Shown piece after piece: positions 1 to 9,839 of a DNA stretch of 64,000 nt. Position numbers and translations under genes: made by a program. Position 1 is the stretch's first letter, and every line of letters begins with the position of its first letter. Under the pieces are notes generated by a model that worked only from the letters and a program-made list of their open reading frames with translations, was not told the origin of the DNA and made no database searches. Source of the DNA: Procambarus clarkii (taxonomy: Eukaryota > Arthropoda > Malacostraca > Decapoda > Cambaridae); assembly GCF_040958095.1 (NCBI RefSeq), contig NC_091172.1:23341753-23405752 (forward strand), in the 5' to 3' direction.

Positions 1-204
1 AAGCCAATAAAACCACTGCAATTATTCAGTAAATGCAAACGCCAGGAAATATAGAAAGTTTATTTACTTCACTTCCACCTCTCTAAAAATGTACACTGTT
101 AAAACGCTGTAGCCATTTCTCCAATGTGCAGTGATTCTTAGCATTTTGATTCTGAGCGTGTATTCTGTGAGCTGTTGGCTGGGGAGGATTACACTGGCCA
201 AGGC

Positions 205-258
205 CAGGTCACGTTGGTTGTACATGAACGACCTTTGTCTAGGCCGTTGTGAAGGTCG
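205..258. repeat. degenerate ~50-bp dispersed repeat, copy 1
   Basis: This stretch (TTGGTTGTACATGAACGACC and on to TTTGTCTAGG) resembles two adjacent segments at about 1868-1915 and 1916-1963, which share a GGTTATACAT-like start and the TTTGTCTAGAC core. It is a short diverged repeat family of unknown origin. No coding potential is apparent. Confidence 0.45.
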
Positions 259-330
259 GTGTCTCAAGAGCAGCCGAACACTGCAGAATACCATAACAGT
301 ATAACAGAAGAACACTGTAGCAGGAGGCAA

Positions 331-615
331 GGGGCCAGATTCACGAAGCAGTTACGCAAACACTTACGAACCTGTACATCTTTTCTCAATCTTTGGCAGC
401 TTTGTTTACAATAATTAAACAGTAATGAGCTATGAAACATCAGGAGGCTCTTTATAAAAATAACAACAGTTGATTGGGAAGTTTTCAATCTTGTAAACTG
501 TTACAATCTTGTAAACTGTTTAATAAACTTTGGTTATAACCAAAGCCGTCAAAGATTGAGGAAAGATGTACACGTTCGTAAGTACTCGTGTAACTGCTTT
601 GTGAATCTGGCTCCC
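331..615. mobile_element. MITE-like element with ~90-bp imperfect terminal inverted repeats
   Basis: The first ~90 bases (331-425, GCCAGATTCACGAAGCAGTT onward) reappear as an imperfect reverse complement at about 520-615, ending GAATCTGGCTCCC. By eye the arms are roughly 85% identical and both contain CTTACGAAC, TGTACATCTTT and CTCAATCTTTG. The unit is about 285 bp with an A/T-rich middle that also holds a short direct repeat (AATCTTGTAAACTGTTT-like). No coding sequence is present. Size, inverted ends and lack of a transposase fit a MITE. I could not find a convincing target-site duplication, so the superfamily is not assigned. Confidence 0.7.
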
Positions 616-1570
616 AGGACTGAACCTGGCAACAGTCAGTGTGTGTCTAGAGACACTGCGGCCTCTCATCTTGTCTGTGTGTAGCCACCAACGGCCCAGT
701 AGACCAGGTCTGGAGTTCAGGAGGTAATTACGTTGTCAGAAATGTTGCGGCCTTAGTAATCTGCTTGGGACCACCACAAGTCATGAGCAAAGATACGACA
801 GGACCTCACACGGCCCTCAGGAGTTGTATACAACATTGGGCAGGAGGAAGGTGAGGCAGTGAGTTGTGAGGTGGGAGTGAGGCACTTGCACAAGGTGAGA
901 GGTGAGGACCATAGCTTCACGAGGCGCGAGCGGTTCTGAAGTTATCTCAATGTTGTAAGTACTGATCTCCATTTCCTTTCACTAAACAACATCAGTTGTA
1001 TTGCCTCCAGTAGGGAATATATAGTTAGGATATCTCTTTAAATTCAGTAAACTATTGTTCTTTAAACGTAGAGTTCTTTTTTCATTAATCATGCTCGTCT
1101 AACATACCAGTGAGCTGAACTTAACCATTTTATACAAGTCACTTTTGTCCTTTTTTTAACTAGCGTCTGTAAGTGTACCTTCCCGAGTGAGTCAATGACA
1201 TATAATTATCAAGCGACGTATTAATATTACTTAAGTGTCCAGAAAATATTATTTCGCTCATTGCTTCTCCTCTACTCTGAAACTAAGTCGTTGGCAGTCG
1301 CTGGAGCTGTAAGGGCTACAACGTTTTGCCCTGAGCATTACCTGTACCGTGAAGAGATACAGCCAGAGAGAGATTAAGTCCTGTTTCCCCTTATCTCGCG
1401 CCTGCTTCCCTGAATCCGGATTCAGGGAGTTCAATATTATATTGATAATATTAAAGCAGGGTTGTGGTAGCATGAGAGTTCTGTACAGATTCATGGTTGT
1501 TGCTCAAGTGGGGTTAAGTAGCTATCATATTAGTGGTGGGTTCTCCTAGGTTCTCTCTTTCCTCCCACTC
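616..1570. other. unassigned non-coding stretch
   Basis: No recognisable gene, element end or tandem array was seen here. The open frames are short and overlap on opposite strands without recognisable motifs. Confidence 0.5.
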
Positions 1571-1577
1571 TTCTTTG

Positions 1578-1599
1578 CTCTCTCTCTCTCTCTCTCTCT
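1578..1599. repeat. (CT)n microsatellite
   Basis: A pure CT run inside a pyrimidine-rich stretch (about 1550-1700). Confidence 0.9.
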
Positions 1600-1753
1600 T
1601 TTACTAAATCTTTCTCTCCCTCTCATTCTATCACTCTTAATTTCTCTCCCTCGCTCCCTCCCTATCTCACCCCATCTCTTCTCCCTCTTTCTCCCTTTCT
1701 GCAAACTGGCTACAAATAGAAACGGATTATAAATTATGTGAGAATTTAGGTAG

Positions 1754-1837
1754 TTATAAATGATGACGTCACTGTTATAAATGATGACGTCACTGTTATA
1801 AATGATGACGTCACTGTTATAAATGATGACGTCACTG
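1754..1837. repeat. four tandem 21-bp units each carrying a CRE-like TGACGTCA
   Basis: Four exact copies of a 21-bp unit (TTATAAATGATGACGTCACT plus G) start at 1754, 1775, 1796 and 1817. Each carries the palindrome TGACGTCA, the consensus CREB/ATF site, so four sites recur at 21-bp spacing (about two helical turns). There is no recognisable gene next to it, so a regulatory role is only a possibility. It may simply be a small minisatellite. Confidence 0.85.
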
Positions 1838-1867
1838 TTGCTATAGGTGAATAGCAGTTTGTTATAC

Positions 1868-1963
1868 CAGGACACATTGGTTATACATGTAAGAACTTTG
1901 TCTAGACCATTATGAAGGACAGGACACACTGGTTACACATTGCAAAAAAGTTTGTCTAGACAA
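1868..1963. repeat. two adjacent degenerate ~50-bp repeats (copies 2 and 3)
   Basis: Two consecutive segments beginning near GGACACATTGGTTATACAT and GGACACACTGGTTACACAT each run into TTTGTCTAGAC. They are related to 205-258. Confidence 0.5.
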
Positions 1964-2225
1964 GGAATTTCCAGCCGAGCGGGAATTCCCATTAGTGGGT
2001 AACTAGGGTATTCCTGGTGGGTGGCAGAGAGAGAGGAGGCCAACATAGCTAAAATATCCTTATTGATGCATTGTTGGTCATAGAAAACATATATTGTAAG
2101 ACCAAAAATAAGAAAAGATGCTGCCAGGAAGATTATCACTCAAAACTATTGCACTTTTTTGTGCTGAAATCCGATGGTTTGTAGTCTGTTGGATGGTTTC
2201 AGCGGCACCCAGCCTAATTTTCTTC

Positions 2226-2790
2226 AAAGGCTGCCAGACATGCATCATACGTAGTTGCTCTGTATATTGCCAGGAATAAGAAGGCTATACAATTGAAGAA
2301 ACCCTGATTAGGCAAAAGTTTTCTTTGGCGGTGCAAATCTTTGTTGTCAACAATGGTTAACGTAAATCGAACTCCGCTCTTATATAATACTATCAGGTCT
2401 CGGATAGGTGATACGGTTCATAACGTTAAAGATCAAGTAATTGCCAAGATAAAGTCATCAAAATACTGTGCCAAGCAAGTAGGTGAGACCCCTGACATGG
2501 TGAATCTCTCCGCTTCGAAATATCTTGACAGCGAACAAACAAAAGAAGAGGATCTAATGGAATGAATTTTAAGTTTGTTTTGATAAAAGACTGCTATGGA
2601 AGTATTTAATCGCAGCGTGTATAGTGCTCCAGTAATATTGGGGGTCTCGATCTGGACTCTTGGTACTTGTCAAAGGTAGAAATCCTTCAGTAGTTGGGAT
2701 ACACTGCCTGGTTCACAGAGAAGCTCTTGCTGTCATTACCAGCAGCCTAGTGTGCTCGCCCTTCTGTAGACACTACCGGCCATCCTACAC
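2226..2790 (+). pseudogene. hAT/ZBED-type transposase relic
   Basis: Broken remnant of a protein resembling hAT-superfamily transposases of the ZBED5/FAM200 kind (DNA transposition, DDE-type enzyme). Reading + strand in shifting frames gives ASYVVALYIARNKKA at 2241-2285, then YTIEETLI after a frameshift at about 2290. A 74-codon frame follows (2341-2565) with KSSKYCAKQVGET, the family's region around the first catalytic Asp. Further on, VGIHCLVHREALA (about 2692-2730) matches the family's conserved THCxIHREALA block. Order and spacing agree with the family, but the zinc finger, the rest of the RNase H-like core and the dimerisation domain were not found. At least two frameshifts and internal loss make it non-functional. 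Assignment is from motif memory, without a search. Confidence 0.65.
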
Positions 2791-2850
2791 GCGCTCACCA
2801 TCGTTCTGGCTGGTGACATCTGAACAGTTTATGTTCTGTTGAAGTGTCGG

Positions 2851-3058
2851 TCTCCTGTAGCCTCCTGGCGCCTTGAATAGTAGACTCATGTAGCCTCCTA
2901 GCGCCTTGAATAGTAGACTTATGTAGCCTCCTAGCGCCTTGAATGGTAGATTCCTTGTGCCTTCAAGGCTCCTGCTATAGCCTCCTGATGCCTTCAAGGC
3001 TCCAGCTATAGCCTCCTGACGCCTTCAAGGCTCCTGCTATAGCCTCCTGACGCCTCCC
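2851..3058. repeat. degenerate ~31-33-bp tandem repeat
   Basis: About six imperfect units built on TAGCCTCCTGACGCCTT, with a change from GAATAGTAGACT-type to CAAGGCTCCTGC-type spacers along the array. Confidence 0.8.
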
Positions 3059-3470
3059 AGATGTGGCCGGACGCTGCTGATAGCCGAGGCTCTAAAGGTG
3101 TTGTTATCACTGAAGCGCGACACTGTGAGGCAATTTATTAAGGGATTACCTATAGCTGGAGGGAAGGAGAAGATGGCCGCTACACGGTAGCTGATTCGCC
3201 ATATTTCACAATGTATTCGTGGCCAGTCACATCCCGTGTTAGTTCCAGAGATTAGAGCAACGTTGTTTGCGTCTGGCCCTTCAGGATATATAATTAACCA
3301 AACCTGTTTTGACTAGCATAATGTATTTTTCCCAAATATTTAAGGTGTTGCCTTGTGTTAACACGACTGGTCTCTAACGGCAGTCGTTGGCGGGGTCCTA
3401 CTGCTGTTTTGAATAATTTTGGCGGGTTTATAGAGTGTGTTGTGAGGGGGGACTGTCCTTCAGGAGTCCG
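3059..3470. other. unassigned non-coding stretch
   Basis: No gene or element recognised. Short overlapping frames only. Confidence 0.4.
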
Positions 3471-3478
3471 CGCTCGCA

Positions 3479-3558
3479 TGCTAGGTGCTGGGACACCTAT
3501 GCTGCTGGGTGCTGGGACACCTATGGTGCTGGGTGCTGGGACACCTATGCTGCTGGGT
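3479..3558. repeat. 24-bp tandem repeat, ~3 copies
   Basis: Units of GGTGCTGGGACACCTATG with a GCTGCTG or GTGCTG connector. It is a small minisatellite. Confidence 0.85.
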
Positions 3559-3825
3559 CCAGCCATCATGTTCCCCAAGCCTTAGTTTATACAGAATGAA
3601 AAAGAAATACAGCTTACTTCAACGTATTTAATATTTAGAAGTGTTAGGCTATGATAAGTCAGGTTTGGTTGGTTTAGGCCACAATAGATAATGTTTGCTG
3701 GGTAAGGAAGATAATGTTTAATTTTTTTGTTTAGGCCTCAATAAATCAAAGTTTGGTTTGTTTAGGCTAGATTAATATTGGTCCGATAATAATAGATTCC
3801 CAAATGGCATCGTAAATTAGATGAC

Positions 3826-4770
3826 CTCACAACATTACCCTGGGGGCGTTGTGTACCTCACAACATTACCCTGGGGGCGTTGTGTACCTCACAACATTAC
3901 CCTGGGGGCGTTGTGTACCTCACAACATTACCCTGGGGGCGTTGTGTACCTCACAACATTACCCTGGGGGCGTTGTGTACCTCACAACATTACCCTGGGG
4001 GCGTTGTGTACCTCGTAACATTACCCTGGGGGTGTTGTGTACCTCACAACATTACCCTGGGGGTGTTGTGTACCTCACAACATTACCCTGGGGGCGTTGT
4101 GTACCTCACAACATTACCCTGGGGGCGTTGTGTACCTCACAACATTACCCTGGGGGCGTTGTGTACCTCACAACATTACCCTGGGGGCGTTGTGTACCTC
4201 ACAACATTACCCTGGGGGCGTTGTGTACCTCGTAACATTACCCTGGGGGTGTTGTGTACCTCGTAACATTACCCTGGGGGCGTTGTGTACCTCGTAACAT
4301 TACCCTGGGGGCGTTGTGTACCTCGTAACATTACCCTGGGGGTGTTGTGTACCTCGTAACATTACCCTGGGGGCGTTGTGTACCTCGTAACATTACCCTG
4401 GGGGCGTTGTGTACCTCACAACATTACCCTGGGGGCGTTGTGTACCTCACAACATTACCCTGGGGGCGTTGTGTACCTCGTAACATTACCCTGGGGGTGT
4501 TGTGTACCTCGTAACATTACCCTGGGGGCGTTGTGTACCTCGTAACATTACCCTGGGGGCGTTGTGTACCTCACAACATTACCCTGGGGGCGTTGTGTAC
4601 CTCACAACATTACCCTGGGGGCGTTGTGTACCTCACAACATTACCCTGGGGGCGTTGTGTACCTCACAACATTACCCTGGGGGTGTTGTGTACCTCGTAA
4701 CATTACCCTGGGGGTGTTGTGTACCTCGTAACATTACCCTGGGGGTGTTGTGTACCTCGTAACATTACCC
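3826..4770. repeat. 31-bp minisatellite, ~30 copies
   Basis: About 30 units with the core ACATTACCCTGGGGGCGTTG. Variants alternate CTCACAAC/CTCGTAAC and GGCG/GGTG. Because 31 is not a multiple of three, the shared peptide cycles through all frames, which explains several overlapping false reading frames here. Confidence 0.97.
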
Positions 4771-5250
4771 TGGGAGGTGGAGGCTAGGGGGGCCACACTC
4801 ACCCTGGGAGGTGGAGGTCAGGGGGACCACACTCACCCTGGGAGGTGGAGGCCAGGGCCACACTCACCCTGGGAGGTGGAGGCCAGGGGGGGCCACACTC
4901 ACCCTGGGAGGTGGAGGCCAGGGGGGCCACACTCACCCTGGGAGGGAGAGGTCAGGAGTCCACACTCACCCTGGGAGGTGGAGGACAGGGGGCCACACTC
5001 ATCCTGGGAGGTGGAGGCCAGGGGGGCCACACTCACCTTGGGAGGTGGAGGACAGGGGGCCACACTCACCCTGGGAGGTGGAGGCCAGGGGGGGCCACAC
5101 TCACCCTGGGAGGTGGAGGACAGTGGGCCACACTCACCCTGGGAGGTGGAGGCCAGGGCCACACTCACCCTGGGAGGTGGAGGCCAGGGGGGGCCACACT
5201 CACCCTGGGAGGGAGAGGTCAGGGGGCCACACTCACCCTGGGAGGGTGAG
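4771..5250. repeat. ~33-36-bp GC-rich minisatellite, ~14 copies
   Basis: Units contain CACACTCACCCTGGGAGGTG with variable G-runs. It directly abuts the 31-bp array and shares the CCCTGGG motif with it, so one array may have arisen from the edge of the other. Confidence 0.92.
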
Positions 5251-5426
5251 AGATGTTGGACGTCATGGTTTGGTGAGTGACTTAGATAAAGAAGTTTACT
5301 AATGGGTCTTAGCGAGCAGATAGTGGACCATGGGAGAGTCTTGGGGGGGGGGGGAAGGGTGCTCGTGTGATCACTGGCCCTCAGGGTGGGGGTCAGGGTG
5401 GGAGTAGACGACCCGAGGTGGGCAGG

Positions 5427-5526
5427 GAGCGGTGAGTGAGGGAGCGGTGAGTGAGAGGTGGGTGAGTGAGAGGTGGGTGAGTGAGAGGTGGGTGAGTGAG
5501 AGGTGGGTGAGTGAGAGGTGGGTGAG
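5427..5526. repeat. 15-bp minisatellite
   Basis: Units of GGTGGGTGAGTGAGA, about five good copies preceded by two variant copies. Confidence 0.88.
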
Positions 5527-5914
5527 GAGCCAAACAGGATGGAGGAAAGATGCAGAAATATATAACAAAGTGTATTATAATAGAGCGTCGTGTTGTCCGC
5601 CTCGCTGACACAGACCGGTACGGGGAGCCGTGATCAGTGTTCTCTCTTAATGGCCGGTAATTGGAGGCGTTTCAAGAGTATTTGAACACGAATGTTATAT
5701 ATGTTCTTGTGCAGCTCCACCAAGCACCTCGTTATCTTGCGCTCGGACCGTATTCCAGGCCGCGGTGGCCAGCCCCTCAAGGGTGAGGTTGAGCGGACAC
5801 ATGTGCAGTGGATCAGGGTGTTACTAGAGTGTTAGGGAGTAGGGTGTCTTGTATAGTACACCCTGTACTGTTTACACGTTGGTTGCTTTAAGAGGTGTGT
5901 GTGTAGTGGTGGTG

Positions 5915-7545
5915 GAAATTGAAATATATTTATTTAAGTATAAATATACACAAAAGGATGAGGTAGCTCAAGCTGTTCTCGCCCCGTTCAGTACAACGTG
6001 TTCTTATATTAATATATCATATAGACACATCACAAGCAGTCAACATATTACGGGACATTGTGAGTGATAAATATATACATTTCTTCCTTTACTCATACAG
6101 TATGTTACCAGACGTACACATACACGTACACACACATACACGTACACACACATACACGTACACACACATACACGTACACATACACATACACGTACACACA
6201 CATACACGTACGCACACATACACGTACACACAAACCATTTGCAGTAGACATTCAAACAATTCAACAAAAGGTTACAATTTTTGTGCAAAATTTTTATGTC
6301 TCTCCAGAATATCCTCAATCATTCCCTTGTGACACATCCAGGCTGTTTGTCCAGGAACAGTCCTTATCTCAGTGTTTCTGTAGACATTAATCAACGGACA
6401 ATCAAGAACATAATGGGTGAGGGTGTGAGACCTTAACACCTGTTCAATATTGCCAGTAATATTTGTACCCAAGCCTGAGCCGCATGTGTACAGTCACTCC
6501 AAGCATTTCTCCTTTTACCATAAGTGTAATGGGTGTTTTGACTCGCACACATGTAGTGTTGCATGGTTTGACTTCCCTCATACATTATACCTCTCCTCGC
6601 CACTCCTGCCTGTGCCTGAATGTTTCTGAGTTTGTTTCTTATTTGTCTCATTGTTAAAACATTCAGTGTCAACTTGTGGTGTTGATGTGGCGCGTTTGGC
6701 CAGGTCATCCGCCACCTCGTTGAGCACTAGTCCAACATGAGATGGAATCCACATGAATTTCACATTGTGACCTTTCAGCTGTATCTCATTTTTCATTTTC
6801 TTACAATCCTCAACTATGAACATGAAGATTGGATTTCGACAGTTTAAGGAATCAAGTGCTCCTCTGTCATCGACAAATACGAAAACATCTTTTTCGTCAT
6901 GACGCACTTCTCCAAACACGCCAGAATGGCCGGAAGTTCAGCTTGTGTGGATGATATATAATTACTAAGTCGAAGTTCAATTTTACTGTCCACGGTTCCA
7001 AACTCAGTATATTCCCTTATTAGGACACCACATCCTGCCCTGCCATCCTCCGCCACCGACCCGTCGCAATATACATGTAAGCTGTTGCCTCTTGGTAACC
7101 GAGATATCATGCTTCCATAGAAACACCGTAATTATCCCGGTTCATGGTGATTCTTTTTTCACCTTGAGAGGGGACAATTTTGACTTCTATTTTCTGCACT
7201 TTCCAGGGAGCAGACCTATTACACTGTGGAGAGGGTTTACAGCAGTCACGTACATTGTATTCCCTGAGGTCATTAGACAATCTCCTCGTGTTGAACGTCT
7301 CAGTGTCCTGGAAGTGCTTAGGTCACTCAAGCGAGTGTGAACACTCTGACACAGTCTATCCCCTCCTCCTCCTCTCCTCGTGAAGCCAATAGATACTCTA
7401 GTGTTAATGTCACGGACTCTATCATAACACACTCTGTAAATTTAATTCCATTCTCATTACGTCAATCATTGCATTTCTTTGACATTGAAGAATGATCCTC
7501 ACAGCTTCGTTCTGCATCAGCTCTAACATTCCACATGTTGAGTGG
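5915..7545 (-). mobile_element. I/Jockey-type LINE 3' half with RNase H domain, broken
   Basis: Minus-strand remnant of a non-LTR retrotransposon (target-primed reverse transcription). The RNase H domain reads YCDGS (first Asp) and STQAELPAI (Glu) within 6844-7110. It continues in another frame at 6578-6919 with VDDRGALDS and WIPSHVGLVLNEVADDLAK (late His and Asp). Downstream, 6272-6472 encodes HYVLDCPLINVYRN and CHKGMIEDILERH, a conserved C-terminal block of RNase H-bearing LINEs. At least two frameshifts separate these pieces, and the second-Asp region reads VDDRGAL. The part upstream of RNase H (7110-7545) is badly decayed and no reverse-transcriptase core remains. An A/T-rich 3' UTR appears to run to about 5915 and contains a CA-rich microsatellite. 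Clade assignment is from domain content only. Confidence 0.75.
6115..6232. repeat. ACACGTACACAC-type microsatellite
   Basis: An imperfect CA array with regular CGT interruptions (ACACATACACGT). It lies inside the apparent 3' UTR of the minus-strand LINE. Confidence 0.9.
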
Positions 7546-7750
7546 CTAGAGGGGAGGTGGGGGGGGGGGACACCCCAATGGGTAAAGAGGAGGCAATATG
7601 GGCCCCAGGGGGGGGGTACAGGGTGATGTGAAGCCCCCAGGGGTGATCAAGGAGCCAGCGGGTGCCCCCAGGGTGGTCTAAGTTTGATGGTGGGGTTGAC
7701 TCAGGGGTGTTCGGGGTTGAGGGGGGGGGGGGGGCAGTGTTTACGCTTTA
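7546..7750. other. G-run-rich segment
   Basis: Runs of 8-12 G (near 7558 and 7723) amid AGGGG-type motifs on the + strand. G-quadruplex formation is plausible. No gene seen. Confidence 0.6.
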
Positions 7751-7751
7751 T

Positions 7752-7829
7752 ACCTGCCCGGTCGAGCTCTTAGTTCTTGGACCCCGTCTTTCTAACCGTC
7801 GCTTGGCTAAAGTATTGACTCCCGCCCTA

Positions 7830-7832
<3 letters not shown>
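7752..7832. repeat. dispersed repeat fragment (CTTGGACCCCG family), copy 1
   Basis: AGTTCTTGGACCCCGTCTTT and the following TCTAACCGTCG / TATTGACTCCCG are matched at 33360-33426. Both copies lie upstream of CR1-like LINE 3' material, so this is probably part of the same repeat family. Confidence 0.6.
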
Positions 7833-7837
<5 letters not shown>

Positions 7838-7928
<91 letters not shown>

Positions 7929-7929
7929 G
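7838..7929. repeat. (AC)n microsatellite
   Basis: A nearly pure AC run followed by ACACAT variants. It immediately precedes a LINE 3' fragment. Confidence 0.97.
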
Positions 7930-8335
7930 CGTGGAGTCCATATCTAGTCAAACACAAAAAGAAGTTAGAAAAGATATGCTACCAGGCTAGTCCCCGAGCT
8001 GAGGGGTATGAGCTACGAGGAAAGTTTACTGCAACTTAACCCATTAGATCACTGGAAGACAGAAGAGTTAGGGGAGACATGACCAGCAGCTATAAAATTC
8101 TCAGAGGAATTGACAGAGTAGATAAAGGTAAACCATTTAGCACGTATAGTTAACAAATGGAATGCTTTAGGCAGTAATGTGGTGGAGGCTGACTCCATAC
8201 ACGCTTCAAATGTAGATATGATAGAGCCCAGTAGGCTCAGGAACCTGTACACCAGTTGATTGACAGTTGAGAGGCTGGACCAAATAGCCGAAGCTCAACC
8301 CCCCGTAAATACAACTAGGTGAGTACACACATCCC
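7930..8335 (+). mobile_element. CR1-like LINE 3'-end fragment (family A)
   Basis: GCGTGGAGTCCATATCTAGTC matches the end of the LINE copy at 34.78 kb. It encodes a decayed C-terminal region (ELRGMSYEE-like, then EDRRVRGDM-like) followed by the family 3' UTR: GATTGACAGTTGAGAGGC, AAGCTCAACC, ACTAGGTGAGTACACAC. Coding potential is lost to stops. The same UTR recurs at 18.1, 24.5, 29.2, 33.5, 35.2 and (inverted) 63.4 kb. Confidence 0.8.
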
Positions 8336-8439
8336 CTGGAAATAGCTCGTAGCAGCTGTCTAACTCCCAGGTACCACATTTACTACTAGGTGATCAGGAG
8401 CATCAGGGTGAAAGAGGCTAGAGTCATTTGTTTCTGACG

Positions 8440-9115
8440 ATCAAGATTCTAACGTAGGGCTAAAGTACGATTCCCACAGGGGGGGGGGGGGGATTAACCT
8501 CAAGGGATGTACAGGCATCCTAGCGAGAAGCCCTAGGGAGTATTTGGTGGTCAGGGGGGGTAGGGGGGGGGTTACAGTGGGTGAGGGGCAACTCCAGGGG
8601 GTTTCCGGGGTTTGGGTAAGCCAGGGGGATGCCCGGGGGTGTGATGGGGGGGGGAGACTGACCATGCGTTGTTCTAGGGGGCTCAGGGGACCCCCATAAT
8701 GTTGTGATGTCGGTGGGTGCGTCAGGGGAGGCCCCTGGGAGCCCCTGGGAGTGATGGATGGGCGGGGTTGCCCCCATAGGGAGATCTTGGGGGTTGCCCA
8801 GCGGAGATGGGCGTGTCCCCTGGGGCTAGGGGGAACCACCAGGGGAATGTATGGAGAGGTTAGGGCTCACCCCCAGTCGGGGTGGGGGGGGGGTGAGCCA
8901 GATAGTTCCTGGGGGGTTGAGTTCACCCCCCCCCTCCCGCATGGGGTGTGGGGAGGGTGATCGTGGGGTTGCCCCTGCAGGGGTGTAGGGGGTGGTGAGG
9001 TGGCAGGGGGCCCCCGGGGGGCCACCACGTGCTCACCTCGCCCCAGGCTTGCCAGATGACGCCCCCTCCCTCCCCTCCCCCCCACCCCCCTCCGCCCGCA
9101 CCTCACCTGGCTGTC
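8440..9115. other. G-run-rich degenerate repeat region
   Basis: Long stretch of G-runs (up to 13 G near 8480) separated by CCCC-containing spacers such as GGGGTTGCCCC and GGGGGCCCC. No fixed period was visible. Overlapping proline/glycine-rich frames on both strands are composition artefacts. G-quadruplex potential on the + strand. Confidence 0.6.
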
Positions 9116-9224
9116 ATTATCACCTTAATGACGCCATTCCTACCTTCACCAAATGCTTGATTTGCATGTATTTCAAGAGCCATTATTACAATTATTTAAT
9201 CTTTATATCTAAGAGATGGTAGTG

Positions 9225-9555
9225 GGGGGAGGAGGGGGTGTCCCTGGGGAGCGGGGGGGGGGGGCGATGGTGGCAACACTGCTGAACCAAAACAACAGGT
9301 GATGACCGACCATCCAAATTACCATCAGCCTCATCCCGACGGCGGCTCCATAATGGTTCGCTCAAGACCCAGAACTATCGCTCGCTTGCCCTGCGTTCTC
9401 TTCTGTCTGGAGAGAGCGAAGAGTTATGGTTAGGCGCGGCGCTGTGAGGGGGTGAGTGAGGGGGGTGGGGGGTCCTGGGGTGGGGGGAGGGGTTCATGGG
9501 GTGGCACGCGCCCTCATGATGGTCCCTCTCTCTCCCCCTCCTCCCCGCTCCCCCA
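9225..9555. other. second G-rich then C-rich segment
   Basis: G-runs at 9225-9265 and 9450-9500, then a pyrimidine-rich tract to about 9560. No gene recognised. Confidence 0.5.
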
Positions 9556-9688
9556 AAGAAGACACCCCCTCCCGCCAGCAGGCTGCCGCACAAGATCAGG
9601 GAGTACCCGCTCAGGAATGACTTTCACTCCTGGAGCTGCTGGGGCCACCAGGTGCTTGCGGTGCATGGCAGGATGGCTGCACCGCATG

Positions 9689-9785
9689 TGGACGGGCGCA
9701 TGTGGAGCTGCGCATGTGGAGCTGCGCCTGTGGAGCAGCGCATGTGGCGCTGCGCATTTGGAAGGGCGCATGTGGAGCTGAGTGG
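9689..9785. repeat. ~15-bp minisatellite
   Basis: Imperfect units of GCGCATGTGGAGCTG, about six copies. Confidence 0.8.
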
Positions 9786-9839
9786 TATGCGCATGTGAGT
9801 GGTCTATGTGGTGGGCATGAGAACAAGATACCAATGCGG

